Shown here: positions 32,620-42,205 of the stretch, in pieces | Numbering within the stretch: the stretch's first letter is position 1 | Layout of the letters: each line of letters begins with the position of its first letter | NCBI RefSeq assembly: GCF_029267515.1 | Contig: NZ_JAJUIS010000010.1 | Location: 1 to 51,743 of the forward strand | Length of the DNA stretch: 51,743 nt | Source of the DNA: Seleniivibrio woodruffii | GTDB taxonomy: Bacteria > Chrysiogenota > Deferribacteres > Deferribacterales > Geovibrionaceae | Direction of reading: 5' to 3' | Notes under the pieces: model-generated | What the model was told of the DNA's origin: nothing | The model's database searches: none | Seen by the model: only the letters and a program-made list of their open reading frames with translations | Program-made: the position numbers and the translations under genes

Positions 32620-35235
32620 ATGCAGAAAGAATACCCCACACGAATCAACCCTGCGGATTTTGAAGCCGCGCTATATAAGGAATGGACAGATAAAAAATAT
32701 TTCCACGCCGACGAACACAGCAAAAAACCGCCCTATTCCATAGTTATCCCGCCACCCAACGTAACAGGCTCTCTGCACATGGGACACGCTCTTAACAACA
32801 CTTTACAGGATATCATGATCCGCTTTCACAAGCTGAACGGATACGAAACCATGTGGATGCCCGGCACAGACCACGCCGGAATCGCAACACAGAACGTCGT
32901 TGAGCGTCTGCTCGCCTCCGAAGGCACAAGCAGACACGAACTGGGACGCGATAAATTCATAGAACGCGTCTGGGAATGGAAAGCACAGTCCGGCGGCACC
33001 ATCATAAACCAGCTCAGAAGGCTGGGCTGCGCCTGCGACTGGGACAGAGAACGCTTCACCATGGATGAAGGTCTCAGCCGTGCAGTCCGCAAAGTATTCG
33101 TATCGCTCTATAAAGAGGGACTTATCTACCGCTCGGACTATATCGTCAACTGGTGCCCCCGCTGCCACACCGCCCTTTCCGACCTTGAGGTCGAACACGA
33201 AGAGATTGAGGGCGCGTTTTATCACATCTACTACCCCGTTAAGGGAACAGACATAAAACTTGAGGTTGCCACAACCCGCCCGGAAACCATGCTGGGCGAT
33301 ACCGCCGTCGCTGTTAACCCCAACGACGACAGATATAAACACCTTATAGGTAAAACCGTTATCCTTCCCCTTGTAGACCGCGAAATACCAATCATAGGCG
33401 ATGAATACGTCGATATGGAGTTCGGAACAGGATGTCTGAAAGTGACACCTGCCCACGATCCCAACGACTTCCTTCTTGGCATGAAGCACAAACTTGAAAA
33501 CATCAGCGTTATGGACGAAAATGCCGTTATCAACGAAAACGGCGGCGAGTTCAAAGGGATGGACAGATTCGAGGCACGCAAGGCGGTTGTTGTAAAACTT
33601 GCGGAAAAAGGGCTGTTCGTTGCCAAAAAGACACACCAGCATAAGGTTGGTCACTGCTACAGATGCAAAACAGTTATCGAACCCAGAATCAGCCTTCAAT
33701 GGTTTCTGAAAATCAAAGGCATGTCCGACGAAGCTGTTAAAGCGGTTCAGTCAGGTCAGATAGTCATAAAGCCGGAAACATGGCACAAGACCTTCTACAA
33801 CTGGATGAACGATATCCGCGACTGGTGCATATCCAGACAGATATGGTGGGGACACCGTATCCCCGCTTGGTACTGCAAGTGCGGCGAAATAATGGTTGAA
33901 GAGGAAGCACCTGAAAAATGCCCGCGCTGCGGAAGCACCCATCTTGAGCAGGAGACGGACGTTCTGGACACATGGTTCTCATCCGGTCTGTGGCCTTTCT
34001 CCACACAGGGTTGGCCTGAAAATACGGACACACTGAAAAAATTCTACCCCACGTCCACCCTTATAACAGGTTTCGATATCCTGTTCTTCTGGGTTGCCCG
34101 TATGATGATGTTCGGTCTGAAATTCATGGGAAAAGAGCCTTTCAAAGAGGTGTATCTCCACGCCCTTATCCGCGACAAAGACGGGCAGAAAATGAGCAAA
34201 TCCAAGGGGAACGTTATCGATCCCCTTACCATGATAGACAAATACGGTGCAGACGCATTCCGCTTCACCCTCGCAGCCTTTGCCGCACAGGGAAGGGATA
34301 TCAAGCTGGACGAGGCGAGAATCGACGGCTACCGCAACTTCGTAAACAAGATATGGAACGCCTCCCGTTTCATCCTCACAGGCTATCAGGGGCAGAAATT
34401 CACCGCCGGCACTCAACTCTCACTTGAAGACAAGTGGATTTTGCAAAACCTGAAAGATACGGAGGAGAAAGTATCCAAAGCAATAGCCAACTACGATTTT
34501 AACGAGGCGGCGCTGGCTGTTTACCACTTCTTCTGGCACAAGTTCTGCGACTGGTACATAGAGCTTATCAAACCCAGAATTTACGACGAAACAAAAAAGG
34601 ACGACGCATACGCCGTTGCGGCATATGTCATCGAAAAATCGCTTGTTCTGCTGCACCCCTTCATGCCGTTCGTAACTGAATACATCTATCAGCTTGTAAC
34701 CGAAAAAGAATCGATAATGCTTGCAGAATGGGAAAAATTCGACTTCGCATTTGATGAGGAAATGAAGGAGATGGAGGAGATAATCGAACTTATCGGACTT
34801 ATCCGCAATATCCGCGGAGAGTACAACGTCTCCATGTCAAAACAGCTCAAGGCGTTTGTAAAAACTGATAAAGAGATTACAAAGACAGCCTTTACAAAAT
34901 ACAGAAACATGGTCATGAACCTTGCCAGACTTGAAACTCTGGAGATGACCGACACTGCCGTTGAAAAGGCTTCGCAGAATATCGCCACCTCTTTCGAGGT
35001 ATACGTCTCCCTTGAGGGACTGGTGGACTTCGCGGCTGAGGTTTCGAAGCTGGAGAAAGAGCTGACTAAACTTGAGAAGGATGCGAACATATACGGCGGT
35101 AAACTGAAAAACGAAAACTATCTCAAAAACGCCCGCCCTGAAGTTATCGAAAAGGATAAAGAAAAGTTCGCAGAGATAGACGACAAAATGACCAAGATAA
35201 AAGAGACCATAGAGAGGCTTAGAGAACAATGCTGA
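32620..35235 (+). CDS. valS: Valyl-tRNA synthetase
   Basis: An 871-residue class I synthetase, close to the usual 870-950. The HIGH-type motif is PPPNVTGSLHMGH (about 45-57) and KMSKS is GQKMSKSKG (about 523). The CP1 editing domain contains TTRPETMLGDTAVAVNP. The C-terminal coiled coil (SKLEKELTKLEKDANIYGG) is typical of ValRS and helps tRNA binding. It charges tRNA-Val and edits threonine mischarging. It starts after GGAG and its stop overlaps the nadC start. Confidence 0.97.
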   Translation: MQKEYPTRINPADFEAALYKEWTDKKYFHADEHSKKPPYSIVIPPPNVTGSLHMGHALNNTLQDIMIRFHKLNGYETMWMPGTDHAGIATQNVVERLLASEGTSRHELGRDKFIERVWEWKAQSGGTIINQLRRLGCACDWDRERFTMDEGLSRAVRKVFVSLYKEGLIYRSDYIVNWCPRCHTALSDLEVEHEEIEGAFYHIYYPVKGTDIKLEVATTRPETMLGDTAVAVNPNDDRYKHLIGKTVILPLVDREIPIIGDEYVDMEFGTGCLKVTPAHDPNDFLLGMKHKLENISVMDENAVINENGGEFKGMDRFEARKAVVVKLAEKGLFVAKKTHQHKVGHCYRCKTVIEPRISLQWFLKIKGMSDEAVKAVQSGQIVIKPETWHKTFYNWMNDIRDWCISRQIWWGHRIPAWYCKCGEIMVEEEAPEKCPRCGSTHLEQETDVLDTWFSSGLWPFSTQGWPENTDTLKKFYPTSTLITGFDILFFWVARMMMFGLKFMGKEPFKEVYLHALIRDKDGQKMSKSKGNVIDPLTMIDKYGADAFRFTLAAFAAQGRDIKLDEARIDGYRNFVNKIWNASRFILTGYQGQKFTAGTQLSLEDKWILQNLKDTEEKVSKAIANYDFNEAALAVYHFFWHKFCDWYIELIKPRIYDETKKDDAYAVAAYVIEKSLVLLHPFMPFVTEYIYQLVTEKESIMLAEWEKFDFAFDEEMKEMEEIIELIGLIRNIRGEYNVSMSKQLKAFVKTDKEITKTAFTKYRNMVMNLARLETLEMTDTAVEKASQNIATSFEVYVSLEGLVDFAAEVSKLEKELTKLEKDANIYGGKLKNENYLKNARPEVIEKDKEKFAEIDDKMTKIKETIERLREQC

Positions 35236-36053
35236 GAGAAAAACTCGTAAGACTCGCCCTTGAAGAGGATATAGGCACAGGCGATCTCACCGCCAAAGCA
35301 TTTCGCGACTATGAAAAACTGAGTGCGTTCGCATATCTTGCCAAAGAGGACTTCATACTCTGCGGAACCAAGACCGCACGCATCGTCTTCAATGAGCTTA
35401 ATGCCGGCATCAACACCATCTTTTACAAAAAAGACGGCGAACCTATCAAAAAAGGCGAGATATTCGGTGAGGTCAACGGACCTGTCTACTCAATTCTATC
35501 CGGTGAAAGAACCTCTCTCAACTTCCTGCAAAGGCTCTCCGGCATAGCCACGAACACTGCGGATTATGTAAAAGAGCTTGAAGGAACGAACATAAAAATA
35601 CTGGACACCAGAAAAACCACCCCAGGCTGGCGGGTGATGGAGAAATATGCCGTTCTTATCGGCGGCGGAAACAACCACCGCATGGGACTCTTTGACGGCG
35701 TTATGCTGAAAGACAACCACGTTGACGCTGCGGGCGGTATAACCGCCGCTGTGCGCCTTGTGCAGAAGAGCATCCCCAGCACGGTCAAAATTGAGGTTGA
35801 AGTGCGCAACCTCGCCGAAGCAAAAGAGGCAGCAGAGGCTGGTGCGGATATCATTATGCTGGACAACTTTAAACTTGAAGACATGCAGGCTGCGATAGAC
35901 GTTATCGCGAAACGCGCTAAAATAGAGATATCAGGCGGCATAACCAAAGAAAAGCTGAAAGAGTTCCGCCATCTTGCCATAGATTATATATCAATCGGGG
36001 CGCTGACACACCACGCTGTCAGTGTTGATATGAGCCTGAAAATACGCAAATGA
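35229..36053 (+). CDS. nadC: Nicotinate-nucleotide pyrophosphorylase (quinolinate phosphoribosyltransferase)
   Basis: A 274-residue protein. Signature motifs are EDIGTGDLT, GERTSLNFLQRLSGIAT, DTRKTTPGW, GGGNNHRMGLFDGVMLKDNH, VEVRNL and DIIMLDNF. It makes nicotinate mononucleotide from quinolinate and PRPP in de novo NAD synthesis. It overlaps valS by 7 nt and the next gene by 4 nt. No nadA or nadB is seen here. Confidence 0.95.
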   Translation: MLREKLVRLALEEDIGTGDLTAKAFRDYEKLSAFAYLAKEDFILCGTKTARIVFNELNAGINTIFYKKDGEPIKKGEIFGEVNGPVYSILSGERTSLNFLQRLSGIATNTADYVKELEGTNIKILDTRKTTPGWRVMEKYAVLIGGGNNHRMGLFDGVMLKDNHVDAAGGITAAVRLVQKSIPSTVKIEVEVRNLAEAKEAAEAGADIIMLDNFKLEDMQAAIDVIAKRAKIEISGGITKEKLKEFRHLAIDYISIGALTHHAVSVDMSLKIRK

Positions 36054-36601
36054 GATGCTGCGAAAGACTGCGCAAACTTATAAACCGGAAAAGTACTATT
36101 GTTTTTGTGATGGTTGCCGTCAGCTTCTTCTCGCTTTTTCACTATCGCTCAAATCCCAAAGCGCTTAAAATCGGCGCAACTGCTCCGGACATCGCCCTGG
36201 AATCAATGGATGGTGAAAAACTTAACCTTTACGATATCAAAAAACCCGTTATGCTGGTATTTTTCAACACAAATACATTTCTTTCCGGTGGCATGTATAC
36301 ACAGCTTTTCCTGAAAAATATGCCTTATCTCAAGAGTATAGACAAAATTAACAAGGCAAGGCTTATCATAATAACCGACGGAGATCAGCGAAAAGCTATT
36401 ATCCGAGAAAAATTATCTGATTCACGTTATAAAATCCTTGAAAATAATGTTTATTCAAGCAATAATAAACAGGCACAGACAGAGTACGGGCTTTCAATCT
36501 GGCCCCATTTCTTTCTTATTGACAGTAATAAACAAATCATTTACGCCGCCAAGGTTCCGTCTGTGGAGATTGTTGACGGCATTTTAGACAGGAGTCAGTA
36601 A
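36050..36601 (+). CDS. Membrane-anchored thioredoxin-fold protein lacking the CXXC
   Basis: A 183-residue protein. An N-terminal membrane anchor (about 15-30, IVFVMVAVSFFSLFHY) is followed by a TlpA/AhpC-like fold: PDIALESMDGEKLNLYD, KPVMLVFFNTNTFLSGG, then a cis-Pro-like WPHFFLIDSNKQI. Where redoxins have CxxC, this has N-T-F-L, with no cysteine. Catalysis by thiol exchange is therefore impossible; it may act as a scaffold or binding protein. It overlaps nadC (ATGA) and trxB (TAATG). Confidence 0.7.
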   Translation: MRCCERLRKLINRKSTIVFVMVAVSFFSLFHYRSNPKALKIGATAPDIALESMDGEKLNLYDIKKPVMLVFFNTNTFLSGGMYTQLFLKNMPYLKSIDKINKARLIIITDGDQRKAIIREKLSDSRYKILENNVYSSNNKQAQTEYGLSIWPHFFLIDSNKQIIYAAKVPSVEIVDGILDRSQ

Positions 36602-37566
36602 TGCAGGATTTTTTTAACGTACAGGACATACAGGACGAATACGATATTGTCATTTTAGGGGCTGGTCCCGCAGGTCTCACAGCAGGCATGTACGCATCCA
36701 GAGATAAACTGAAAGTGCTGATTCTTGAAAAACAGTTCCCAGGCGGATACGTTGCCATAACGGAATGGGTTGAAAACTACCCCGGTTTCTTCGACGGCAT
36801 AATGGGTGCCGACCTTTCCGAGAAATTTTACCACCACGCGGTTAAGTTCGGCACTCTGGTGCGCAACGGTAACTGCACAAAGATAGAGCTGGACGGCGAT
36901 TACAAAATAGTCCACATTGAAAACCGTGCCAACCCAGTTAAGGCGAAGGCGGTTATCATCGGGTTCGGATGCGAACCCAAAAGACTGGACGTTCCCGGTG
37001 AAAGCAGATTTTACGGCAGAGGCGTTTCATTCTGCGCAACCTGCGACGGTTCTTTCTATAAAGACCGCGTTGTTGCCAGCGTCGGCGGCGGTGACTCCGC
37101 AATAGAGGAAGGAGAATATCTTACCCGTTTCGCATCAAAAGTTTATGTAATTCACAGACGCGATTCCTTCCGTGCGTCAAACCTCGCCATGGAGCGCGCC
37201 TATGCAAACCCCAAGATGGAGTTCATCACCGACACTGTAGTTGATTCCGTTAACGGCGAAACCAAAGTTACCGGTGTCACACTGAAAAACGTCAAAACAG
37301 GCGAAAAGCGCGATCTTGAAGTGGACGGACTGTTCGTTTTCATAGGGCATACAGCTAAAACCGAACTTGTTAAAGACCTTGTGAAAACCGACGAATGGGG
37401 ATTCATCGTTGCGGACGAATCCACAAAAACTTCAGTACCCGGAATTTTCGTTGCCGGCGACGTGCGCACAAAGGAATACAAACAGATAACCACTGCGGTA
37501 TGCGACGGCACCGTTGCTGCTAAAAACGCAGAAAAATATATCAACGAAACTTTTGTGAAGGCATAA
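36601..37566 (+). CDS. trxB: Thioredoxin reductase
   Basis: A 321-residue flavoprotein: FAD site GAGPAGLTAGMYA (about 20-32), redox pair CATC (near 147-150), NADPH site GGGDSAIEEGEYL and a C-terminal GIFVAGDV FAD motif. It reduces thioredoxin at the expense of NADPH. The ATG shares a base with the stop of the cysteine-less redoxin. The N-terminus is a little longer than usual (MQDFFNVQDIQDEYD). Confidence 0.95.
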   Translation: MQDFFNVQDIQDEYDIVILGAGPAGLTAGMYASRDKLKVLILEKQFPGGYVAITEWVENYPGFFDGIMGADLSEKFYHHAVKFGTLVRNGNCTKIELDGDYKIVHIENRANPVKAKAVIIGFGCEPKRLDVPGESRFYGRGVSFCATCDGSFYKDRVVASVGGGDSAIEEGEYLTRFASKVYVIHRRDSFRASNLAMERAYANPKMEFITDTVVDSVNGETKVTGVTLKNVKTGEKRDLEVDGLFVFIGHTAKTELVKDLVKTDEWGFIVADESTKTSVPGIFVAGDVRTKEYKQITTAVCDGTVAAKNAEKYINETFVKA

Positions 37567-37567
37567 G

Positions 37568-38389
37568 TTGAGCGGACTTCCCCCTGTAACCTTCGTTCCC
37601 ACGCCCATCGGAAATCTGGGGGATATCACCCTGCGCAGTCTTGAGGCGCTGAAAGAATGTGATGTTGTTTTTGCGGAGGATACCCGCACCGCGAAATCTC
37701 TTCTGAACGCGCTTGACATAAAGAAGCCTGTGGAGTCTTACCACAAAGATAACGAAACACAGGCTTCAGCAAAGGTTCTGAACACCGTGAGCGGCGGCAA
37801 GACCATCTGCGTCATATCCGAGGCGGGCACCCCCTGCATCAGCGACCCAGGTAATACACTTACATCCGTTCTCGTGCGTGAAAACGTAAAGTTTCAGGCG
37901 CTTCCCGGTGCCACTGCGTTCGTTCCAGCTCTCATGATGTCAGGTTTCGATATATCCGACTTCTACTTTCACGGATTTCTGCCACACAAACCGTCAGAAC
38001 GCCTTAAAACGGCTGAAACCCTCACAATATATAACACTGTGATAGCTTTCTATGAATCTCCGCACAGGATAGAGGACACCCTTAAAACTCTTCTGCAGGT
38101 TTTCCCCGCGCCTATATTCTGCGCAAGAGAGATATCAAAGCTGTATGAATCGTCCTATTTCATAAACAGCGAGGCCGACATAGAGCAGCTTATGAAAAAG
38201 GGGGAGTTTGTGGTGGCTGTGAACAATCGCAGAAAAGATACGCAGGCGGAACCATCAGACTGCGGCGAAACCGCAAAGAAGCTCATCAAGGCTGGCTACA
38301 GCTCAAAAGACACAGTTAATATTCTGAAAGCGCTTGGTTATAAACGAAACGACGCCTACTCAGCGGTACAGGAGATTGTAGAGTCCTGA
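37568..38389 (+). CDS. rsmI: 16S rRNA 2'-O-ribose C1402 methyltransferase
   Basis: A 273-residue protein with the conserved motifs VPTPIGNLGDITLR, AEDTR, SEAGTPCISDPG, FHGFLPHKPSER, YESPHR and CAREISKL. It methylates C1402 in the decoding centre of 16S rRNA. It starts at TTG with GAAGG 6 nt upstream. It ends convergently over the last 30 nt of the membrane PH-like gene. Confidence 0.95.
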   Translation: MSGLPPVTFVPTPIGNLGDITLRSLEALKECDVVFAEDTRTAKSLLNALDIKKPVESYHKDNETQASAKVLNTVSGGKTICVISEAGTPCISDPGNTLTSVLVRENVKFQALPGATAFVPALMMSGFDISDFYFHGFLPHKPSERLKTAETLTIYNTVIAFYESPHRIEDTLKTLLQVFPAPIFCAREISKLYESSYFINSEADIEQLMKKGEFVVAVNNRRKDTQAEPSDCGETAKKLIKAGYSSKDTVNILKALGYKRNDAYSAVQEIVES

Positions 38390-38875
38390 CGCTATATAAA
38401 ATACCGAACCCGCCGCCATCAGCCCGAAAAGAAACATCTTCTTTCTTGTTATAACCTTATGGGTCAGCTTATCCAGCGAAGGCTTGACACTGTCCGGCAC
38501 GTTTTCTTTCAGCATATTGGTAAACTCTTCAAAATCGCCATACATGGAAGATATAAACACGAACTTGTGAGGGTCGGACAATATCAGTATCACCCGCCAA
38601 CGGAGGTTGACTATCCCGATCTCTTCAAGCTCAGACATTTTTATGCTTTTGGTACCCATCATGTTTCTCTGATTTATCTCACCGTTTTCAACGGAAACAC
38701 GGCTTATCAGCATACTTACGAGGTTATACAGCAGAAATACCGTCATAACGGCGCAAACCGCGGCAGAGCTGCCGGAACCGTCTTTAACTGTATAAGAATA
38801 TGAAAAGAAAAGGGACGAAACAAAAAGCAGTATCATTCCGTAGAGCAGTTTTCTGCTTATTCTATAAACCGTCAA
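38360..38875 (-). CDS. Membrane protein with PH-like domain
   Basis: A 171-residue protein starting at TTG (GGAG 7 nt upstream), overlapping the end of the TPR gene by 14 nt. Two N-terminal hydrophobic helices (LLYGMILLFVSSLFFSY, AVCAVMTVFLLYNLVSM) are followed by a beta-rich region like bacterial PH domains (VSVENGEINQRNMMGTKSIK, LEEIGIVNLRWRVILILSD). A third helix lies near the C-terminus. Function unknown. It overlaps rsmI on the other strand. Confidence 0.6.
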   Translation of the reverse strand: MTVYRISRKLLYGMILLFVSSLFFSYSYTVKDGSGSSAAVCAVMTVFLLYNLVSMLISRVSVENGEINQRNMMGTKSIKMSELEEIGIVNLRWRVILILSDPHKFVFISSMYGDFEEFTNMLKENVPDSVKPSLDKLTHKVITRKKMFLFGLMAAGSVFYIASGLYNLLYR

Positions 38876-41687
38876 TGCTAATCTCCAGCGACAAATCCGT
38901 GAGGAAGTTTTTCTTATGCTTCTCTATATCATTGATTGTGTTAAGTGTCATTTCAAAATTTTCACTTCGGAGCGCATATATCATTCGAACCTCTTTTCCG
39001 GTAAGTTCCTGCGGATAGTTTTTCATATATTCCGATACGCTGTCCATAAGCCTTCTTCCGTTATAATTCAGCACGAAATAGAGAAGTTTGTAATAATCGC
39101 TGTATTTATCAAATCCACGGAGGTTCGCCAGCGATGTGTATGACGCTTCGGCGTTAACAAAGTCCTCTATCCAGAGGAAATAGTACAGTGACGCCTTGTA
39201 AAGCTCTTTATACCGGATATCCAGAGCACTCATCTGCTGGAGGTATCTGAGAGCGGAATCCTTATCCCGCAGAAGGATACTGTAATATACCATTTCCTTG
39301 AGCGCCGCCTTATCGTCCTTGTATTCAGCAAAATTAAACACAGAAGGTTTTTTGCCCTGTTTCATCAAAGCATATGACTTCATAAATTTATAAGTTCTGT
39401 CATTTAAAAGTCCTGTATCAATTGATTTGCTTAAACCTTCCTCCGTTGCTGTAAGATCCCAGAGTGCCCGCCCTCTGTATATGCTGCGCATATTGTTGAG
39501 AGGCATAAGAACCTTGTGTCCGCTGCCGGACATGTAGTCGGCAACGGCATAAAGATTTTTGAAATAGGTGTTTCTGCTTCTGTAAGGCTCAAGATCCTCC
39601 TTAACCTTTTTATACATCCCAAGTCCTGTTTCCGCCAGAAACGACGAATAGAGTATCGGTTCCGGTATGTTCCGCTTGCTCTCCACCGCCTGAACGGCTC
39701 TGTCTCTGACAATGTTGTAATAGTCTGCGGGGGTTGTGGTTTTCGCCATCAGCTTCATTGTGGCGGCAAGCCCGAGATATGCGGGGAAATGATAGTTGTT
39801 CTGGAGCACGGCGGTGTCAAAATATTTCGCCGCAAGTTCAGGATCTCCAAGGTTCAGCTTTGCAAGCCCCATATTATATAGAGTATAGGGGTTGTTATTC
39901 AGCATTTCGTTTGCCCTGTTGAACTTGTCGTAGGCCTCGTTAAACCTGTAGGCAAACATATCCGCGACGCCTGCGTTATTCAGCTTTATACCTTCGGAAA
40001 ACTCAACAGACCGCTCAAGTTCGCGCAGAGCGCTCAGTTTTTCATTCTCCTGCAGGAGTTTATACCCCATAGCAACGAAATTCATCATTTCAGAAGGTTC
40101 TATAAACAGCGGATAGAGCATAAGGGAAAGCATCTGTTCGAACTTTCCGTCGAACCTGTATGCGAAGTCGATATCGTCGATTCTCGGTATCAGGTGGAAT
40201 TTAATGTTCATGTTCCGCGTAAAGGTGCCCTCTCGCTGAACCTGTTCCGCAACAACCTCTTTAAGACCTGAAACATTGTTGGTGTTGAAATAGACGGCCG
40301 CCCGGTACCAGAAATATTCCGGTCTGGACTTGCTTATTTTTTTTGCATAAGTCAGAACGTTATCATATTTCTTATATTTCATGTTGATATAAGACTGATA
40401 CACGTAATAGTCGTTATCGGTTTCCGGCGGAATGTTCTCTATGAACCTCCTGGCGGGTACCATCTTATCTTTAAAGATATAGTACGCAACCCGTGCAAGG
40501 TTAAGAAAAGGCGAAGACCTGTCAGAAAGCAGTTCCGATTCCACTGAACCAAGCGGCTCGTAATATATTATTCTGTGCTTAACAAGCATATAAAGCATAT
40601 CGTCTGTTTTGAAGCGCTCATATGAAGCCGCCGCAAAACCGCCGGAGGCAGTTATTTCCCCCATACTTAACAGAACTTCATATTTGAGTCTGTAATAGTC
40701 TGTTTTGTCAGGAAATTCATTTATAAGCGACGTAATATCGCTGTTCGCTTCATTAAACTGACCGTCGTGGTAGTATGCTTTTGCGAGCCTGAACCTGTAC
40801 TCCTCAAGCGGGTTTTTCTCTATAAGCTCTTTAAGTAGGGAAATGGCACTCTTATTATCACCCAGAGCTGCATAATTCAGTGCCGAAAGGTTTACAGCCT
40901 CCTCCGTACGGAAAAGTTCCATGGCTTTCAGCGAATTTACAAGCCCCTGCTGGTAAATTCCCTCGTTGTAGTATGCGCTTCCAAGGTTATAATAGTCTGT
41001 GTAATCCTTGTACGGCAGATTTTCAAGGATAGCAATGCCGTCTTTATATTCGCCTATGGTCATAAGGAAATACGCGTAGTTCGACTGAACGTATTTAGAA
41101 TGTTCGCCTTTTTTCATCGCCTCCTGAAAATATTCGGCGGCAAGAGCCGTCTCGCCCCGTTTCAGGTGGATATTAGCCATGTTCACAAGCATCTTAGCAG
41201 AACTGGCGTTATTGTCCTTCAAGAGCCTGCGGACTATTTTTTCAGCCTCTTCAAGATTGCCCGTCTGCATAAGGACTACGCCAAGGTTCATATAGGCTTC
41301 CTTGAAGTTTGGATTCTCTTTAACAGCCTGACGGAAAGCGTCTTCCGCCTTGTCTATCTCACCGAGCAGATAGTAGCTGACCCCTATGTTGTAAAAGGCA
41401 ATGGAGCGGTTTTGCGCAAGCGCTTCGCTGTAAAATTCGATTGCGTTGTTGAACTCGCCCTTGAGGAAAAAATCGTTGCCTTTGGTGATATTCTCATTAG
41501 GGCTTATGATGGGCGAAACGATAGGTTTGGTATCTGTTATCTTTTCGTCGAGCTTGGGCTGGGGTTTGTCCTCTTTTGAACAGGAAAACATCAGCACAGA
41601 CAGAAATACTGCTGCGATGATAACAACGCGGTACGGCAGACGCAAACGTGAAAACCTGTTTTTTTCGCTGTTCATGTCCGGCGGCAT
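38862..41687 (-). CDS. Large TPR-repeat lipoprotein
   Basis: A 941-residue protein. A signal with a lipobox (VFLSVLMFSC, Cys near 31) is followed by a Pro/Lys linker. TPR repeats fill almost the whole chain (for example AIAFYNIGVSYYLLGEIDKA, KEAYMNLGVVLMQTGNLEEA, TLYNMGLAKLNLGDPELAAK). It is anchored to a membrane on the periplasmic side and probably scaffolds protein assembly. GGAGG lies 11 nt before the ATG at 41687; a start at 41675 is possible. A structured sequence precedes it (41725-41780). Confidence 0.8.
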   Translation of the reverse strand: MPPDMNSEKNRFSRLRLPYRVVIIAAVFLSVLMFSCSKEDKPQPKLDEKITDTKPIVSPIISPNENITKGNDFFLKGEFNNAIEFYSEALAQNRSIAFYNIGVSYYLLGEIDKAEDAFRQAVKENPNFKEAYMNLGVVLMQTGNLEEAEKIVRRLLKDNNASSAKMLVNMANIHLKRGETALAAEYFQEAMKKGEHSKYVQSNYAYFLMTIGEYKDGIAILENLPYKDYTDYYNLGSAYYNEGIYQQGLVNSLKAMELFRTEEAVNLSALNYAALGDNKSAISLLKELIEKNPLEEYRFRLAKAYYHDGQFNEANSDITSLINEFPDKTDYYRLKYEVLLSMGEITASGGFAAASYERFKTDDMLYMLVKHRIIYYEPLGSVESELLSDRSSPFLNLARVAYYIFKDKMVPARRFIENIPPETDNDYYVYQSYINMKYKKYDNVLTYAKKISKSRPEYFWYRAAVYFNTNNVSGLKEVVAEQVQREGTFTRNMNIKFHLIPRIDDIDFAYRFDGKFEQMLSLMLYPLFIEPSEMMNFVAMGYKLLQENEKLSALRELERSVEFSEGIKLNNAGVADMFAYRFNEAYDKFNRANEMLNNNPYTLYNMGLAKLNLGDPELAAKYFDTAVLQNNYHFPAYLGLAATMKLMAKTTTPADYYNIVRDRAVQAVESKRNIPEPILYSSFLAETGLGMYKKVKEDLEPYRSRNTYFKNLYAVADYMSGSGHKVLMPLNNMRSIYRGRALWDLTATEEGLSKSIDTGLLNDRTYKFMKSYALMKQGKKPSVFNFAEYKDDKAALKEMVYYSILLRDKDSALRYLQQMSALDIRYKELYKASLYYFLWIEDFVNAEASYTSLANLRGFDKYSDYYKLLYFVLNYNGRRLMDSVSEYMKNYPQELTGKEVRMIYALRSENFEMTLNTINDIEKHKKNFLTDLSLEISIDGL

Positions 41688-41724
41688 AATCCGTTATCCC
41701 TCCGGTACTTTATATTATTATGGG

Positions 41725-41780
41725 GCAAATCCCGACTCCGTTCGGAAAACCTTCCGTAGGATTTTAATCGGACAATTTGC
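41725..41780. other. Structured intergenic sequence with nested stems
   Basis: GCAAAT (41725-41730) pairs with ATTTGC (41775-41780), CCGA (41732-41735) with TCGG (41768-41771), and CGGAA (41743-41747) with TTCCG (41752-41756). The nesting is imperfect but ordered. It lies between the RNase HI stop and the TPR start. It could be a terminator, a 5' leader structure or a regulatory RNA; no known riboswitch consensus was recognised. Confidence 0.4.
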
Positions 41781-41803
41781 GTAAAAGTTGATAGATTTTA
41801 TTC

Positions 41804-42205
41804 TTATCCGAGGGCTTCGTCAATGGCTTCGTTGGCGAGCCTGTCGGCTGTCTTGTTCATTGCGCGTGGAACATGGGTGAAAGTCACTTTTTTTCCTGCA
41901 AGAACAGCATCAAGCTCCTGTTTAAGCGGTATGATATTTGGATGTTTCACCTTATACTCACCCTTCATCTGCTTAACCACCAGTTCGGAATCCAGAAAGA
42001 AATTCAGTTCCTGAACATCCCTGACAATATGGTTTTTCGCAGCTTCAATAACGGCTGTGTATTCGGCAAAGTTGTTAGTCGCCTGACCAAGGTATTTCTT
42101 TCCGGTGTATATCTCAACCCCGTCGGCATAAACGGCAAAACCGCAGGCGGCGTGTCCCGGATTCCCCCTGGACGCGCCGTCTGTGTATATATCAATCTTC
42201 GGCAT
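41804..42205 (-). CDS. Ribonuclease HI-like protein
   Basis: A 133-residue RNase H fold. YTDGASRGNPG (first catalytic Asp), FAEYTAV (Glu) and LDSELVVKQM (Asp) are present, and NKTADRLANEA closes the active site. It degrades the RNA of RNA-DNA hybrids, or belongs to the reverse-transcriptase-like RNase H group. The ATG at 42205 is preferred because the longer reading to 42292 would lie inside the neighbouring gene. It overlaps that gene by 14 nt. Confidence 0.88.
   Translation of the reverse strand: MPKIDIYTDGASRGNPGHAACGFAVYADGVEIYTGKKYLGQATNNFAEYTAVIEAAKNHIVRDVQELNFFLDSELVVKQMKGEYKVKHPNIIPLKQELDAVLAGKKVTFTHVPRAMNKTADRLANEAIDEALG

Noticed and set aside
32803-33699. 298-aa open frame antisense to valS
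   Set aside because: It lies fully inside valS, has no ribosome site, and its residues show no domain; it follows from the codon pattern of valS.
41700-41790. c-di-GMP (GEMM), TPP or cobalamin riboswitch in front of the TPR gene
   Set aside because: Stems are present, but none of the conserved core sequences of these classes could be matched.
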